DNA of 39,159 bases. Origin: Gammaproteobacteria bacterium. GTDB lineage: Bacteria; Pseudomonadota; Gammaproteobacteria; Xanthomonadales; SZUA-36. The position numbers and the translations under genes were made by a program. The stretch is from the NCBI GenBank assembly GCA_030428105.1, contig JAUIBE010000023.1, forward strand, positions 1 to 39,159, in the 5' to 3' direction. Below the pieces are notes generated by a model. The model was given only the letters and a program-made list of their open reading frames with translations, searched no databases and was not told the origin of the DNA. Numbering within the stretch: position 1 is the first letter of the stretch; each line of letters begins with the position of its first letter. Positions 8,914 to 17,487 of the stretch are shown here, piece after piece.

Positions 8914-10041
8914 CTAGTCCGTGCTCGCCGGGGCTGCGGATTCGGTCGCTGCTTCGGCGGGGGCGTTCGTTTCGCCCGCTTCATCTTCACCAATCTTCAG
9001 CCACCACTGGAACAGGGTGTAGCCCAAAGCCAGGATAACCGCGCCGACGAACAACCCCATTACGCCGGACATGATCATGCCGCCAATGGCGCCCAGCAGG
9101 ATCACCAACATGGGCACCGCCACGCCGCGGCCCAGGAACAACGGCTTGAGCACCATGTCGGCAAACGAGACGATCAGGCTCCAGACCATGAAGACCAGCG
9201 AGACCGTGGTGGTTTCGTAGGAGAACACGTAGACGATCATCGGACCGAGAATCAGCCACGGCGGCAGCTGGGCGATGGCGAGAATCAGGATGGCCAGTGT
9301 CCACACACCGGTGGCGGGTATTCCCACGGCATACATGCCGATACCGCCGCCTATGGCCTGGATCGTGGCAATGCCCAGAACACCGACCGTCACCGAGCGG
9401 ATGGTCTGGGCCGTGATGGACAGCATTTGCTCGCCCTTGTCGCCTGCCAGGCGGCGGCAGAAACGCAGCAGGCTGGCCTTCACTGACTCGGCGTTGGCCA
9501 GGAAAGCGGCGCCCACCAGGATCGAAGCAGCAAACAGCAGAATGCCCACCCCGACACCGGCAGTCTTCTTGACCACGAACGAGGCCGCACCCTGCAACTG
9601 CTCGTGGTGTTCCTCGAGGAAAGACTCCAGGTTGCTGGACGCTGCGGCCCAGGCATCGAACATCCGCTCGCCGATAATCGGCCAGTCCTTGACGCTCTCC
9701 GAGGGTGGGTTGATATGGAACTCGCCGGTTTGGGTGCCGTCATGAAAGCCCTTCAGGCCGGACACCATTGAATCGGCAAACATCCACGCGGGCACAATCA
9801 CCACCGCCAGGCCAATGAGGGCAACGATCAGCACGGCAAACTTCTTCTTGCCGCCAAGCTTGTTGCGCAGTTTTTCGAACACCGGGTAGATCGCGATACC
9901 GATGATCGCGCCCCAGGCCAACAGGGAAACAAAGGGACTGAGAATTTGCAGGCACCAGGCCATGATCAGGAAGATCAGTACCAGGTAGACAGCGATCTCG
10001 ATGGACAGGCGAATGGCCTGGCTGTGCGACTCGTGATTCAT
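8914..10041 (-). CDS. AI-2E family transporter (PerM/UPF0118)
   Basis: A 375-residue inner-membrane protein with the AI-2E layout: two N-terminal helices, a soluble stretch (about 85-150), then a hydrophobic C-terminal half with GVLGIATIQAIGGGIGMYAVGIP, quoted here as GIATIQAIGGGIGM, and QLPPWLILGPMIVY motifs. Family members have been proposed to export autoinducer-2 or to act as Na+/H+ antiporters; the role here is not settled. The C-terminal tail is Ala/Glu-rich. It appears to be first in the eight-gene operon: GGGAAGGG lies just upstream of the ATG as ribosome-binding site, a GATAAT box occurs at 10069-10064, and the upstream gene is closed by a terminator at 10109-10140. Confidence 0.85.
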   Translation of the reverse strand: MNHESHSQAIRLSIEIAVYLVLIFLIMAWCLQILSPFVSLLAWGAIIGIAIYPVFEKLRNKLGGKKKFAVLIVALIGLAVVIVPAWMFADSMVSGLKGFHDGTQTGEFHINPPSESVKDWPIIGERMFDAWAAASSNLESFLEEHHEQLQGAASFVVKKTAGVGVGILLFAASILVGAAFLANAESVKASLLRFCRRLAGDKGEQMLSITAQTIRSVTVGVLGIATIQAIGGGIGMYAVGIPATGVWTLAILILAIAQLPPWLILGPMIVYVFSYETTTVSLVFMVWSLIVSFADMVLKPLFLGRGVAVPMLVILLGAIGGMIMSGVMGLFVGAVILALGYTLFQWWLKIGEDEAGETNAPAEAATESAAPASTD

Positions 10042-10108
10042 GGAACCCTTCCCTCAGCGATTTATTATCCGCAAAGAATAACGCAGCTTGATGAAAGAAA
10101 CCCAATCG

Positions 10109-10140
10109 GAAAAAAGAAAGCGGGCCGAAGCCCGCTTTCT
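10109..10140 (-). terminator. Rho-independent terminator with UUCG tetraloop
   Basis: On the minus strand an 11-bp perfect stem (arms 10140-10130 and 10125-10115, AGAAAGCGGGC paired with GCCCGCTTTCT) closes a TTCG tetraloop and is followed by six T residues (10115-10110). This is a textbook intrinsic terminator for the repeat-protein gene ending at 10163. It insulates the downstream eight-gene operon beginning at 10041, so that operon needs its own promoter in the 10042-10108 gap. Confidence 0.9.
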
Positions 10141-10162
10141 CTTGAGTGGTTGGCGAATCGCC

Positions 10163-10618
10163 TCAGCCGTTGTTGACCTCGTCTTCCAGGTCTTCGGCGG
10201 CTTGCTCGGCTTCATCTGCCATGTCGTCCATCGCGGCTTCGGCGTCGTCGGCCATGTCTTCGGCCTGTTCGCCGGCGTCATCCATCATGTCGCTGGCAGC
10301 GTCCAAGGCGTCGTCGGCTGCATCGCTGGTGGCATCCATGGCGTCGTTGGCGGCATCCGTGGTCGCATCCCACGCATCGCTGGCCGCTTCCTCGGTGGCG
10401 TCCATCGCATCGCCCACCGCGTCAGCAGTGGCGTCGTAGGCGTCTTCAGCAGCATCGGAAACCGCATCGGCAGCATCACTGGCCGCTGCGGAAACACTGT
10501 CTGCAGCGCTACTGGCGGCATCGCCAAGGCTGGAGGCATCTTCGCCGCTGCGCATAAACATGACCACGCCAACGGCAACAATAATCAGGATAAGAATGAG
10601 CAGTACATTTTTGTTCAT
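10163..10618 (-). CDS. Membrane-anchored Ala/Asp-rich hendecad-repeat protein, function unknown
   Basis: A 151-residue protein. Residues 4-22 form one N-terminal hydrophobic helix with Arg23 after it, followed by an acidic segment (24-151) that contains no Lys, Arg or His. From residue 48 to 146 it is built of nine uninterrupted 11-residue repeats of the form DAxDATxDAAx (for example 81-91 DAWDATTDAAN and 92-102 DAMDATSDAAD), with a weaker tenth at 37-47. An 11-residue period suits an extended helix or right-handed coiled coil, as in LEA-3 or apolipoprotein-like proteins. Ribosome-binding site GGGAG is good. It is a single-gene unit ended by a strong terminator. I recognise no family; a stress or envelope-spacer role is only a guess. 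Confidence 0.75.
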   Translation of the reverse strand: MNKNVLLILILIIVAVGVVMFMRSGEDASSLGDAASSAADSVSAAASDAADAVSDAAEDAYDATADAVGDAMDATEEAASDAWDATTDAANDAMDATSDAADDALDAASDMMDDAGEQAEDMADDAEAAMDDMADEAEQAAEDLEDEVNNG

Positions 10619-10726
10619 CGAGTGTTCTCCCAGGTAATTTCAATGACCGATTGAATCAGGCACACAAGCCCTAGAACATCCCTGTTTGCACCCAAGCCTA
10701 TCACTTAAAACGCTTTTTCCGAAAAT

Positions 10727-11479
10727 CTATTGGGGATTCCGCGCGATCGCCGCGCGCAGGTCCGCCAGGGTTTCAATGCCAGGCTCCAGGCTGGCCGGGT
10801 CATTCTCGCTTCGCCAGGACAGGTGCCAACCGTCCAGGCTCATGTCATCTTGCAGCGGAAAATCCCTGCGCTCGTAGTTGCCAACCCCCTTCAGGCGCAT
10901 TTGCGCCATCTCTGCCTGCCCCGGCACGCTGAAATCGAATTTCAGGTCGAAGCGCCGGTGGGTCAGGTCGTGTGGCTCGGCCACGGCCTTGACCGACCAG
11001 GGCGCCGGAAACCCGCCCACCGCGTTTCCACTGTCGAGCGATATCGCGGCCTCGGGTTCATCCACCTTCACCATGACCCGTTCGGTAACCGCGCTGGGGC
11101 CCGCGGGAACGGCACGGTTTAACAGGTAAGCGGTCAACTGCATCATCAGCGCCGGGGCGTCCCACGACATTTGCGATTCCAGTTCTTTCGAACGGAAGCC
11201 ACGCTCCAGCACGGCGCGTTGCCCGACCAGCAGGAGTTCACCCATCTCGGTATCACCCGGGAGATGCAGTTCGGACTCGATCAGCAGATCGCCGCACTCG
11301 CAGCGATTCAGCAACCAGCGGGCGTTGTAGCCATCGCCCGGAAAAGTGACATCCAGGCGAACCGTGGTGACATCGTTCCAGGCCACGCTGCGATCCAGCC
11401 CGCCCTCGGCGTCCTGGCCGGAGACCAGCATTGGCGCCGAAACCAGCAACAGCACAATCAGCGTTCGCGCAATTTTCAT
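10727..11479 (-). CDS. Hypothetical periplasmic protein coupled to trpC
   Basis: The 250-residue protein begins with a signal peptide ([21 protein letters not shown], here given as MKIARTL plus hydrophobic core to LVSGQ). The mature part has a CxC pair (NRCECGD), a segment with several beta-strand-like patches, and the C-terminal LAD..AAIARNP. I do not recognise a family. The ATG at 11479 overlaps the trpC TGA by four bases (ATGA), so it is translated with trpC; a 47-codon upstream extension lies inside trpC in another frame and is rejected. It is the last gene of the trp transcript; the 107 bases after it contain no obvious T-tailed hairpin. Why an exported protein is tied to tryptophan synthesis is not evident. 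Confidence 0.75.
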   Translation of the reverse strand: MKIARTLIVLLLVSAPMLVSGQDAEGGLDRSVAWNDVTTVRLDVTFPGDGYNARWLLNRCECGDLLIESELHLPGDTEMGELLLVGQRAVLERGFRSKELESQMSWDAPALMMQLTAYLLNRAVPAGPSAVTERVMVKVDEPEAAISLDSGNAVGGFPAPWSVKAVAEPHDLTHRRFDLKFDFSVPGQAEMAQMRLKGVGNYERRDFPLQDDMSLDGWHLSWRSENDPASLEPGIETLADLRAAIARNPQ

Positions 11480-12273
11480 GGAAAAAACAGTCCTCGTAAG
11501 GCCGCGCCCGGGTCCTCGGCACGCATAAAGGCTTCGCCCACCAGGAAGGCATGGATGCCCTGCCCCTGCAGGCGCTCGACATCCGACCGGGTGTGGATGC
11601 CGCTCTCGGTAATCATACAACGCCCCTCGGGAATCAAGGGCCGCAGTCTTTCGCTGGTCTCCAGCGCGGTGACGAAGCGGTGCAGGTCGCGGTTGTTCAC
11701 CCCGATCAGCTTCGCATCCGTGTCCAGCGCCATTTCCAGTTCTTCCTCGTCGTGCACTTCAACCAGCACATCCAGGCCAAGATCAGCAGCGTGGCCGGCG
11801 AGGTCGAGCAACTGGTTCTTCTCCAGCGCGGCAACAATCAGCAAGATGCAGTCGGCGCCCATGGCGCGCGATTCCAGCACCTGCCAGGGGTCGATGATGA
11901 AATCCTTGCGCAACACTGGAATCTTGCAGGCCGACCGGGCCGCCTGCAGGTATTCCGGCGCGCCCTGGAAGTAGTCCACGTCGGTGAGCACAGAGAGGCA
12001 GGCTGCCCCGGCGGATTCGTAGGCACGCGCGATCGCCGCTGGGTCGAAATCCTCGCGAATGACGCCGGCGCTGGGTGAGGCTTTTTTCACTTCGGCGATG
12101 ACCGCCGGACCGGTTTCGATCTTGCGCTCGATGGCCGCTGCGAAGCCGCGGGTGGGGGGCAGGCCGGCCACTGCGGCGCGCAAGTCTGCTTCGCTGTGCT
12201 GCGCCTGGCCAGCAGCAATTTCCTCGCGCTTGGTGTCGAGGATGTTCTCCAGGATGGTGGGGATTCGGCTCAC
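11476..12273 (-). CDS. trpC: Indole-3-glycerol-phosphate synthase
   Basis: A 265-residue TIM-barrel enzyme converting carboxyphenylamino-deoxyribulose phosphate into indole-3-glycerol phosphate in tryptophan synthesis. Typical motifs are all present: ILDTKREEI near the N-terminus, [59 protein letters not shown] and MITESGI. It is a stand-alone TrpC without a fused TrpF domain. It lies 9 bases downstream of trpD and overlaps the following hypothetical gene by 4 bases. Confidence 0.97.
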   Translation of the reverse strand: MSRIPTILENILDTKREEIAAGQAQHSEADLRAAVAGLPPTRGFAAAIERKIETGPAVIAEVKKASPSAGVIREDFDPAAIARAYESAGAACLSVLTDVDYFQGAPEYLQAARSACKIPVLRKDFIIDPWQVLESRAMGADCILLIVAALEKNQLLDLAGHAADLGLDVLVEVHDEEELEMALDTDAKLIGVNNRDLHRFVTALETSERLRPLIPEGRCMITESGIHTRSDVERLQGQGIHAFLVGEAFMRAEDPGAALRGLFFP

Positions 12274-12282
12274 GGGCTGGGC

Positions 12283-13326
12283 TCAGAAGCTGGCCGTCAA
12301 GGCCGCCAACTGTTCCAAACGTTGCCATGCGGTGCCGTTTTCCAGCAGTTTGCGCGCAATGGAAGTCCCTTCGGCAATGTCGGTGGCGAGGCCGGCGACA
12401 TGGAGCGCCGCGCCTGCATTCAGCGCAACGATCTGGCGTGCGCGCTCTGCGCGGTCGCCCGCAGCGCCTCTCATGGCAGAGCGCAATAACTCCAGAGACT
12501 CGGCAGCCGAGTTGACCGTGAGCCCTTCCAGCGTAGTCGCTTCGATTCCGGCATCACCGGGTTCCAGGTCAAATTCCCGCAGGACGCCCGAGCGCCACTC
12601 GGCTACGTGTGTTGCGGCCGCCAGGCTGATTTCGTCCAGGCCATCGGCGGAATGAACCACCAGCACGTGCTCGGCGCCAAGGCGGCCCAGCACTTCGGCC
12701 ACCGGACGACACAGGGCGCGGTCGTACACACCGATCAGCATGTGCTTGACGCCCGCCGGGTTGGTCATGGGCCCGAGAATGTTGAACAGCGTGCGCACAC
12801 CCAGCTCCTTGCGCGGGCCGATGGCGTGTTTCATGGCGCTGTGGTGCGCCGGGGCAAACATGAAGCCGACGCCGAGTTCCTCAACGCACTGGGCAACCTG
12901 TTCCGGTTCCAGCCCCAGCACCACCCCGGCTGCTTCCAGCACATCAGCGCTGCCGCAGCTTGAGGAGACCGAGCGGTTGCCGTGCTTGGCGACCTTGCCA
13001 CCGGCTGCCGCCACCACGAAGCTGGCCGCAGTGGAGACGTTAAACAAGTTGGCGCCATCGCCGCCGGTGCCAACGATGTCCACCACGTGGTCGCCGGTAA
13101 CCTGCACGCCGCGCGACAGTTCGCGCATTACCATCACGGCGCCGGTGATTTCGTCCACGGTTTCGCCTTTCAGCCGCATACCCATCAGGAAGGCGCCGAT
13201 TTGCGCATCGGTGGCGTCGCCGGTCATGACCTGGTGCATCACCGCGCGCATCTCATCGGTGGTGAGGTTTTGCGATTCCGCCACGCGGGCCAGCGCGGCG
13301 CGGATGTCCATCAGCGCCTCAGTCAT
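12283..13326 (-). CDS. trpD: Anthranilate phosphoribosyltransferase
   Basis: A 347-residue enzyme transferring phosphoribose from PRPP to anthranilate. The PRPP/Mg2+ motif [18 protein letters not shown] and the glycine-rich [18 protein letters not shown] segment mark the family, as do [19 protein letters not shown] and [13 protein letters not shown]. The ATG at 13326 is preferred; together with the trpG stop it forms ATGACTGA (8-base overlap), so trpG and trpD are translationally coupled. A six-codon-longer alternative start at 13344 has no better ribosome-binding site. Confidence 0.97.
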   Translation of the reverse strand: MTEALMDIRAALARVAESQNLTTDEMRAVMHQVMTGDATDAQIGAFLMGMRLKGETVDEITGAVMVMRELSRGVQVTGDHVVDIVGTGGDGANLFNVSTAASFVVAAAGGKVAKHGNRSVSSSCGSADVLEAAGVVLGLEPEQVAQCVEELGVGFMFAPAHHSAMKHAIGPRKELGVRTLFNILGPMTNPAGVKHMLIGVYDRALCRPVAEVLGRLGAEHVLVVHSADGLDEISLAAATHVAEWRSGVLREFDLEPGDAGIEATTLEGLTVNSAAESLELLRSAMRGAAGDRAERARQIVALNAGAALHVAGLATDIAEGTSIARKLLENGTAWQRLEQLAALTASF

Positions 13327-13921
13327 CGCCCGGCCCTTTTGCAACGCGCTTGAGGAAGTTGTTTAGCAAATCGTGGCCGCAGCGGGTCAGGATCGATTCG
13401 GGATGAAACTGCACGCCTTCAATCGGGTGCTGCTGGTGGCGCACGCCCATGATTTCGCGCTTGCCCTCGAACTCGGTCCAGGCGTTCACTTCCAGGCAAT
13501 CGGGCAGGCTTTCGTTTTCCAGGATCAGGGAGTGGTAGCGGGTGGCCTCGAACGGCTGCGGCAGGCCGGCAAACACGCCGTTATCGGCATGGTCGATCAT
13601 CGAGGTCTTGCCGTGCATGATGCGGTCGGCGCGAATCACCTTGCCACCGTATACCTGGCCGATGCACTGGTGGCCCAGGCACACGCCCAGCATCGGTATT
13701 TCCGCGCCGAGTTGCTCAACCAGCTCCAGGCAAACACCGGCATCGTCCGGCGTGCCGGGTCCCGGGGAAATGACCACCCCGTCGGGCGCCATGGCGCGAA
13801 CGACCTCGACGCTCACGGCATCGTTGCGCACGGTGGTCACCTTCGCACCCAGTTCACCCAGGTACTGCACCAGGTTGTAGGTGAAGGAATCGTAGTTATC
13901 GATCATCAGGATGGCGGGCAT
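13319..13921 (-). CDS. trpG: Anthranilate synthase component II (glutamine amidotransferase)
   Basis: A 200-residue class I glutamine amidotransferase subunit that supplies ammonia to TrpE. The catalytic triad is visible: Cys81 in MLGVCLGHQ, and His173/Glu175 in VQFHPES. The N-terminal [11 protein letters not shown] and [11 protein letters not shown] motifs are standard for TrpG/PabA. Its location between trpE (10 bases upstream) and trpD (overlapping) argues for TrpG, though in some bacteria one such subunit also serves PabB. Confidence 0.97.
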   Translation of the reverse strand: MPAILMIDNYDSFTYNLVQYLGELGAKVTTVRNDAVSVEVVRAMAPDGVVISPGPGTPDDAGVCLELVEQLGAEIPMLGVCLGHQCIGQVYGGKVIRADRIMHGKTSMIDHADNGVFAGLPQPFEATRYHSLILENESLPDCLEVNAWTEFEGKREIMGVRHQQHPIEGVQFHPESILTRCGHDLLNNFLKRVAKGPGDD

Positions 13922-13931
13922 TGCAGTTCCT

Positions 13932-15404
13932 TCACAGCCCGGTAGAGGCGCTGTTCACGGCCGCGAGCAGTGCGCGGCCCTTGTTCATGGTTTCTTCCCA
14001 CTCGCGCTCCGGGTCGGAGTCGGCGACGATGCCTGCCCCCGCCTGCACGTGCAGCATGCCGTCGCGGATCACCGCGGTGCGAATGGCGATGGCCAGGTCG
14101 GTGTCATCGTGCCACGACAGGTAACCCACCGCGCCGGCGTAGACATTGCGCTTGACCGGCTCGAGTTCACCGATAATTTCCATCGCGCGAATTTTCGGCG
14201 CGCCCGAGAGCGTGCCGGCGGGGAAAGCCGAGCGGATGGCGTCCACCGCGGTGAGGCCTTCATCGAGGGTGCCTTCCACCTGGGAAACAATATGCATCAC
14301 GTGCGAGTAGCGCTCGATGACCATGTCGTCCACCAGGCTGACGCTGCCGGTTTGCGCCACCCGGCCGACATCGTTGCGGCCCAGGTCGATGAGCATCAGG
14401 TGCTCGGCGCGTTCTTTGGGGTCGGCCAGCAGTTTTTGCGCCAGCGCTTCATCTTCTTCGGCGTTGCCGCCACGGTGGATGGTGCCGGCGATCGGCCGCA
14501 CCGTCACCTTGCGGTCCTGCACGCGCACCAGCACCTCGGGCGAGGAGCCGACGATCTGGGTATCGCCCAGGTCGAGGAAATACATGTAGGGCGAAGGGTT
14601 AAGGGCGCGCAACGCGCGGTACACGTTCAGCGGGCGCGCCTCGAACGGCACGCTCATGCGCTGCGACAGCACCACCTGGAAAATATCGCCCGAGAGAATG
14701 TATTCCTTGCTGCGCTGCACCGCGGCGATAAAGTCTTCGCGGTTGAAGCCGAAGTGAAAATCCTTCTCGTCGATTTCGCCCAGGCTCACTGCCTCGCCGT
14801 AACCCGGGCTGCCAATGCGCAGGCGGTGGTTCAACTGGTCTAGGCGGCGCTGGGCGCGGTCCCAGGCCTGCGGGGCGGAAGGATCGACGTTGACGATCAG
14901 GTACAGCCGGCCGGCCAGGTTGTCGAATACCGCCACCTCTTCGGATAGCAGCAGCACCATGTCGTCGGTGCCGATCTCGTCTTTCTTCTCGGCCACCGCC
15001 AGGTGCGGCTCGAAACGCTGCACGGTCTCGTAGCCGAAATAACCCACCAGGCCGCCGGTAAACACCGGTAATGCATCGAGATGGGGCGCCTTGAAAGAGG
15101 CCTGCAGGTCGGCGATGCGCTTAAGTGGGTCTTCCACCGTTTCCTCGGCGCGAATTTCTCCGTTGCACACGTGGGTCCAGTGGGTGCCCTTGAGGGTGTA
15201 ACGATGGCTGCACGGCAAGCCGATAATCGAGTAGCGGCCCCAGGTTTCGCTGCCCTCTACCGATTCCAGCAAATAGGCATCCGGCCCGTCAGCCAGCTTC
15301 AGGTAAACCGAAAGGGGCGTATCCAGGTCGGCCAGCACCTCCCGGTGCACCGGGATGCGGTTATAGCCCTGCGCCTGCAGTTGTTCGAAAGTTTGCTTGT
15401 CCAT
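13932..15404 (-). CDS. trpE: Anthranilate synthase component I
   Basis: The 490-residue chorismate-using subunit forms anthranilate with TrpG. The feedback-inhibition motif LLES is at 45-48. The C-terminal chorismate-binding domain shows FQVVLSQR, YMYFLDLG, SSPEVLVRV, RPIAGT, HLMLIDLGRNDVGRV, GTLSGAPKIRAME and the final GAGIVADSDPEREWEET. The ATG at 15404 is preferred to a GTG two codons upstream. The gene is first of trpEGDC and begins only about 50 bases after the pdsS stop. An extended -10 box lies in that gap, with no space for a leader peptide or attenuator. Confidence 0.97.
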   Translation of the reverse strand: MDKQTFEQLQAQGYNRIPVHREVLADLDTPLSVYLKLADGPDAYLLESVEGSETWGRYSIIGLPCSHRYTLKGTHWTHVCNGEIRAEETVEDPLKRIADLQASFKAPHLDALPVFTGGLVGYFGYETVQRFEPHLAVAEKKDEIGTDDMVLLLSEEVAVFDNLAGRLYLIVNVDPSAPQAWDRAQRRLDQLNHRLRIGSPGYGEAVSLGEIDEKDFHFGFNREDFIAAVQRSKEYILSGDIFQVVLSQRMSVPFEARPLNVYRALRALNPSPYMYFLDLGDTQIVGSSPEVLVRVQDRKVTVRPIAGTIHRGGNAEEDEALAQKLLADPKERAEHLMLIDLGRNDVGRVAQTGSVSLVDDMVIERYSHVMHIVSQVEGTLDEGLTAVDAIRSAFPAGTLSGAPKIRAMEIIGELEPVKRNVYAGAVGYLSWHDDTDLAIAIRTAVIRDGMLHVQAGAGIVADSDPEREWEETMNKGRALLAAVNSASTGL

Positions 15405-15434
15405 GCCCACCCGGCCGTTGCGCCCGAACGGGGG

Positions 15435-15443
15435 ATTCTACCA
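15435..15443 (-). promoter_or_regulatory. Candidate extended -10 promoter element upstream of trpE
   Basis: On the minus strand TGG followed by TAGAAT (15443-15435) matches the extended -10 form TGnTATAAT at all but one base of the hexamer. It lies in the short gap between pdsS and trpE and would put the transcript start near 15428, about 25 bases before the trpE ATG. No convincing -35 box and no TrpR-operator-like palindrome is seen. The trp genes may also be read from the pdsRS promoter. Confidence 0.4.
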
Positions 15444-15454
15444 AGGGCCAAGCG

Positions 15455-17470
15455 TCATTGGGACCGTGGAATGTGGATGAAAAACGCTACACCGGCATCG
15501 TTGGGCAGGTTACTGGCCAAAGCCTTGCCACCGTGGGCCTCGGCCACCAGCCGCACCACGTACAGGCCCAGCCCCAGGTGGGCGCCTTCGCCGCGCCGTT
15601 TGCGCACCGAGACCAGCGAGTCGAACAGGCGGTCCTGCAGCGAATCCGGCAAGCGGCTGCCGCTATTGCGAACCCCCAGCCTGACCGAATCTGCATGCTC
15701 ATGAAGTTCGATGACCACCTCGTCCCTCGGCCCTGTGAGGGTGACGGCGTTATCCACCAGCTTGTCGAGGGCCTGGGCCAGCAGGTCGGGCGCGCAGAGG
15801 ATTTCTACCGGCGCGCCCGGCACCCGGGCTTCGATGCTGCGGCCCGGGTGGACCGCGCGGTAGGCCTCGGCGCAGCTCTGCGCCAGTTTTCCAAGATCAA
15901 CCGTTTCCCACTCGGCCACCTCGATGGCCTGTTCCAGGCGGCTGGCCTCGCTCATGGCGCGGACGATCTCACCCTGGCGGTCCAGTCCCTCGCGGGCGCG
16001 GTCCAGGAATCGCCTCGCTTCCTCGTCCAGCGGCAGGCTGGCCAGGTTGTCGAGCGAGGAGCGGGTGATGGCCAGCGGCGTCTTCAACTCGTGTGAGAGC
16101 TTTCCGGCCAGGGTTTGCAGGTACTGGTTGTATTCTTTCACCGCGCCCAGCAAACGCGCATTGTTGCGGGCCAGTTCGCCCAGTTCATCGCGATCGGAAG
16201 TCAGCGGCAGCCGCGTGTCGGGAACCCCGTCGTCCATCGCCTTGCTCACCGCGCCGGACAATCGCTCGACCCTTCTCGAGAGGCGCGATGCGAAATACCA
16301 CAGCCCACCGGCGATGCCGAGCACCAGGGCCAGGGTGGTAAGGAACAGGTTTCCCAGCGCCTGGTTGGTGACCAGCAACAGGCCATCGGTGCGTGATTGC
16401 AACACCAGCGCGCCGCGCACCTGGCCACGTATGGTCACGGGCACGGCCACGGTGTTGCGAACGGTGGCGCTTTCAAAATCCTGTGACCAGCCGCTGGCCG
16501 GCTCGCCGGCGAGCGCGCTTTGCACCTGCGGTTTGCTCAATCGTACCGGCGAATCCGGCCACTCAAGCTCGATTTCGGGGCGCTGTTGCGACACCAGGCG
16601 GTAAAGCAGGCGCTGCAGCCAGGTGGTTTCGCTGGCGACAGCTTCTTCACCGCCCGAATCGGCCAGCACCCAGGCGCCGGAATCCACCAGCCAGGCCCGT
16701 GCCGTTGGGGTGGAGTCCGCCAGCCATTGCGAGAGATCCGGCCACTGTCCATGCAGGTTGATCCATGCTTCGACATTTCCACCCGAGGCCGTGCCGGCGT
16801 AACGCACCGGCTGGTGACCGGGCGTCTCAACATCAACCACCTCTACCGCCAGCTCGACATTTGGGCTTTCACTACCCACCACCAGGGGCAAGGTCAGTTC
16901 AAGCGCATATCCCGAATCATCCTCGGAGGTAACCCAGTGCCCTTCCAGCGCCGCACTTTCCTGCCCGCTGGAGCGAATGCGGAGTGGCCCGGGCGCCTCC
17001 GGGTCGATGGTCCACGATTGGATGCCACGTGCGCTGCGCAGCCAGATACGCACCGAATCACCCGCCGAGGCAGCGTTGCCACCAGCGCCCTGCACCGGCG
17101 AGCCATCTGCCACCTGCAGGAACAAGTGCACCAACCGGTTTGCCTGCGCAGCCGCCAGGCGAAGGCCAAGCTGGCCATCATCCGAGACAAACTCGACGGC
17201 CTCGTCCGCCTCTGGCCACTCATCGGCAAAGCCATCAAGCACCGGCGCGCGGTCGAGGCGCCGAATCGGCGTGGACAACTCCGGCAGAAACAGCAGGCGG
17301 CTCTGGAACTGGCTGGGCAGCGCGTTGCCCAGCGTCGTTGCGGACTCAAGCAGCGCATGCTCCTGGCTATCGCGCAGGAAGGCCTCGAGCTCCTGCAGCA
17401 GCTTCCACGCCGACCACGGCAACAGCAAGGTGAACAGGGACAGGGCCAGCAGCTTGCTTCGCAGTTTCAT
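15455..17470 (-). CDS. pdsS: Sensor histidine kinase of the proteobacterial dedicated sortase system (PdsS)
   Basis: A 671-residue kinase. Hydrophobic helix about 7-24; a large extracytoplasmic domain 30-370 opening with a CBM9-like sequence (DRAPVLDGFADEWPEADEA, 73-91); a second helix about 372-394; a HAMP-like linker; the H-box LSHELKTPLAITRSSLDNL with His460; then N-box (DKLVDNAVTL) and G-box (GLGLYVVRLVAEAHGG) of the ATPase domain. Length, CBM9-like sensor and position beside a response regulator, VIT/vWA target and class GN sortase fit PdsS of the Gram-negative sortase loci. It is 17 bases downstream of pdsR. The sensed ligand is unknown; a carbohydrate or surface signal is plausible given the CBM9-like module. 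Confidence 0.9.
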   Translation of the reverse strand: MKLRSKLLALSLFTLLLPWSAWKLLQELEAFLRDSQEHALLESATTLGNALPSQFQSRLLFLPELSTPIRRLDRAPVLDGFADEWPEADEAVEFVSDDGQLGLRLAAAQANRLVHLFLQVADGSPVQGAGGNAASAGDSVRIWLRSARGIQSWTIDPEAPGPLRIRSSGQESAALEGHWVTSEDDSGYALELTLPLVVGSESPNVELAVEVVDVETPGHQPVRYAGTASGGNVEAWINLHGQWPDLSQWLADSTPTARAWLVDSGAWVLADSGGEEAVASETTWLQRLLYRLVSQQRPEIELEWPDSPVRLSKPQVQSALAGEPASGWSQDFESATVRNTVAVPVTIRGQVRGALVLQSRTDGLLLVTNQALGNLFLTTLALVLGIAGGLWYFASRLSRRVERLSGAVSKAMDDGVPDTRLPLTSDRDELGELARNNARLLGAVKEYNQYLQTLAGKLSHELKTPLAITRSSLDNLASLPLDEEARRFLDRAREGLDRQGEIVRAMSEASRLEQAIEVAEWETVDLGKLAQSCAEAYRAVHPGRSIEARVPGAPVEILCAPDLLAQALDKLVDNAVTLTGPRDEVVIELHEHADSVRLGVRNSGSRLPDSLQDRLFDSLVSVRKRRGEGAHLGLGLYVVRLVAEAHGGKALASNLPNDAGVAFFIHIPRSQ

Positions 17471-17487
17471 CGGGTGCTGGGGCTGTC

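Noticed and set aside
13911-14843. 310-codon plus-strand frame opposite trpE
   Set aside because: Shadow of trpE, which has all chorismate-binding motifs in the minus frame.
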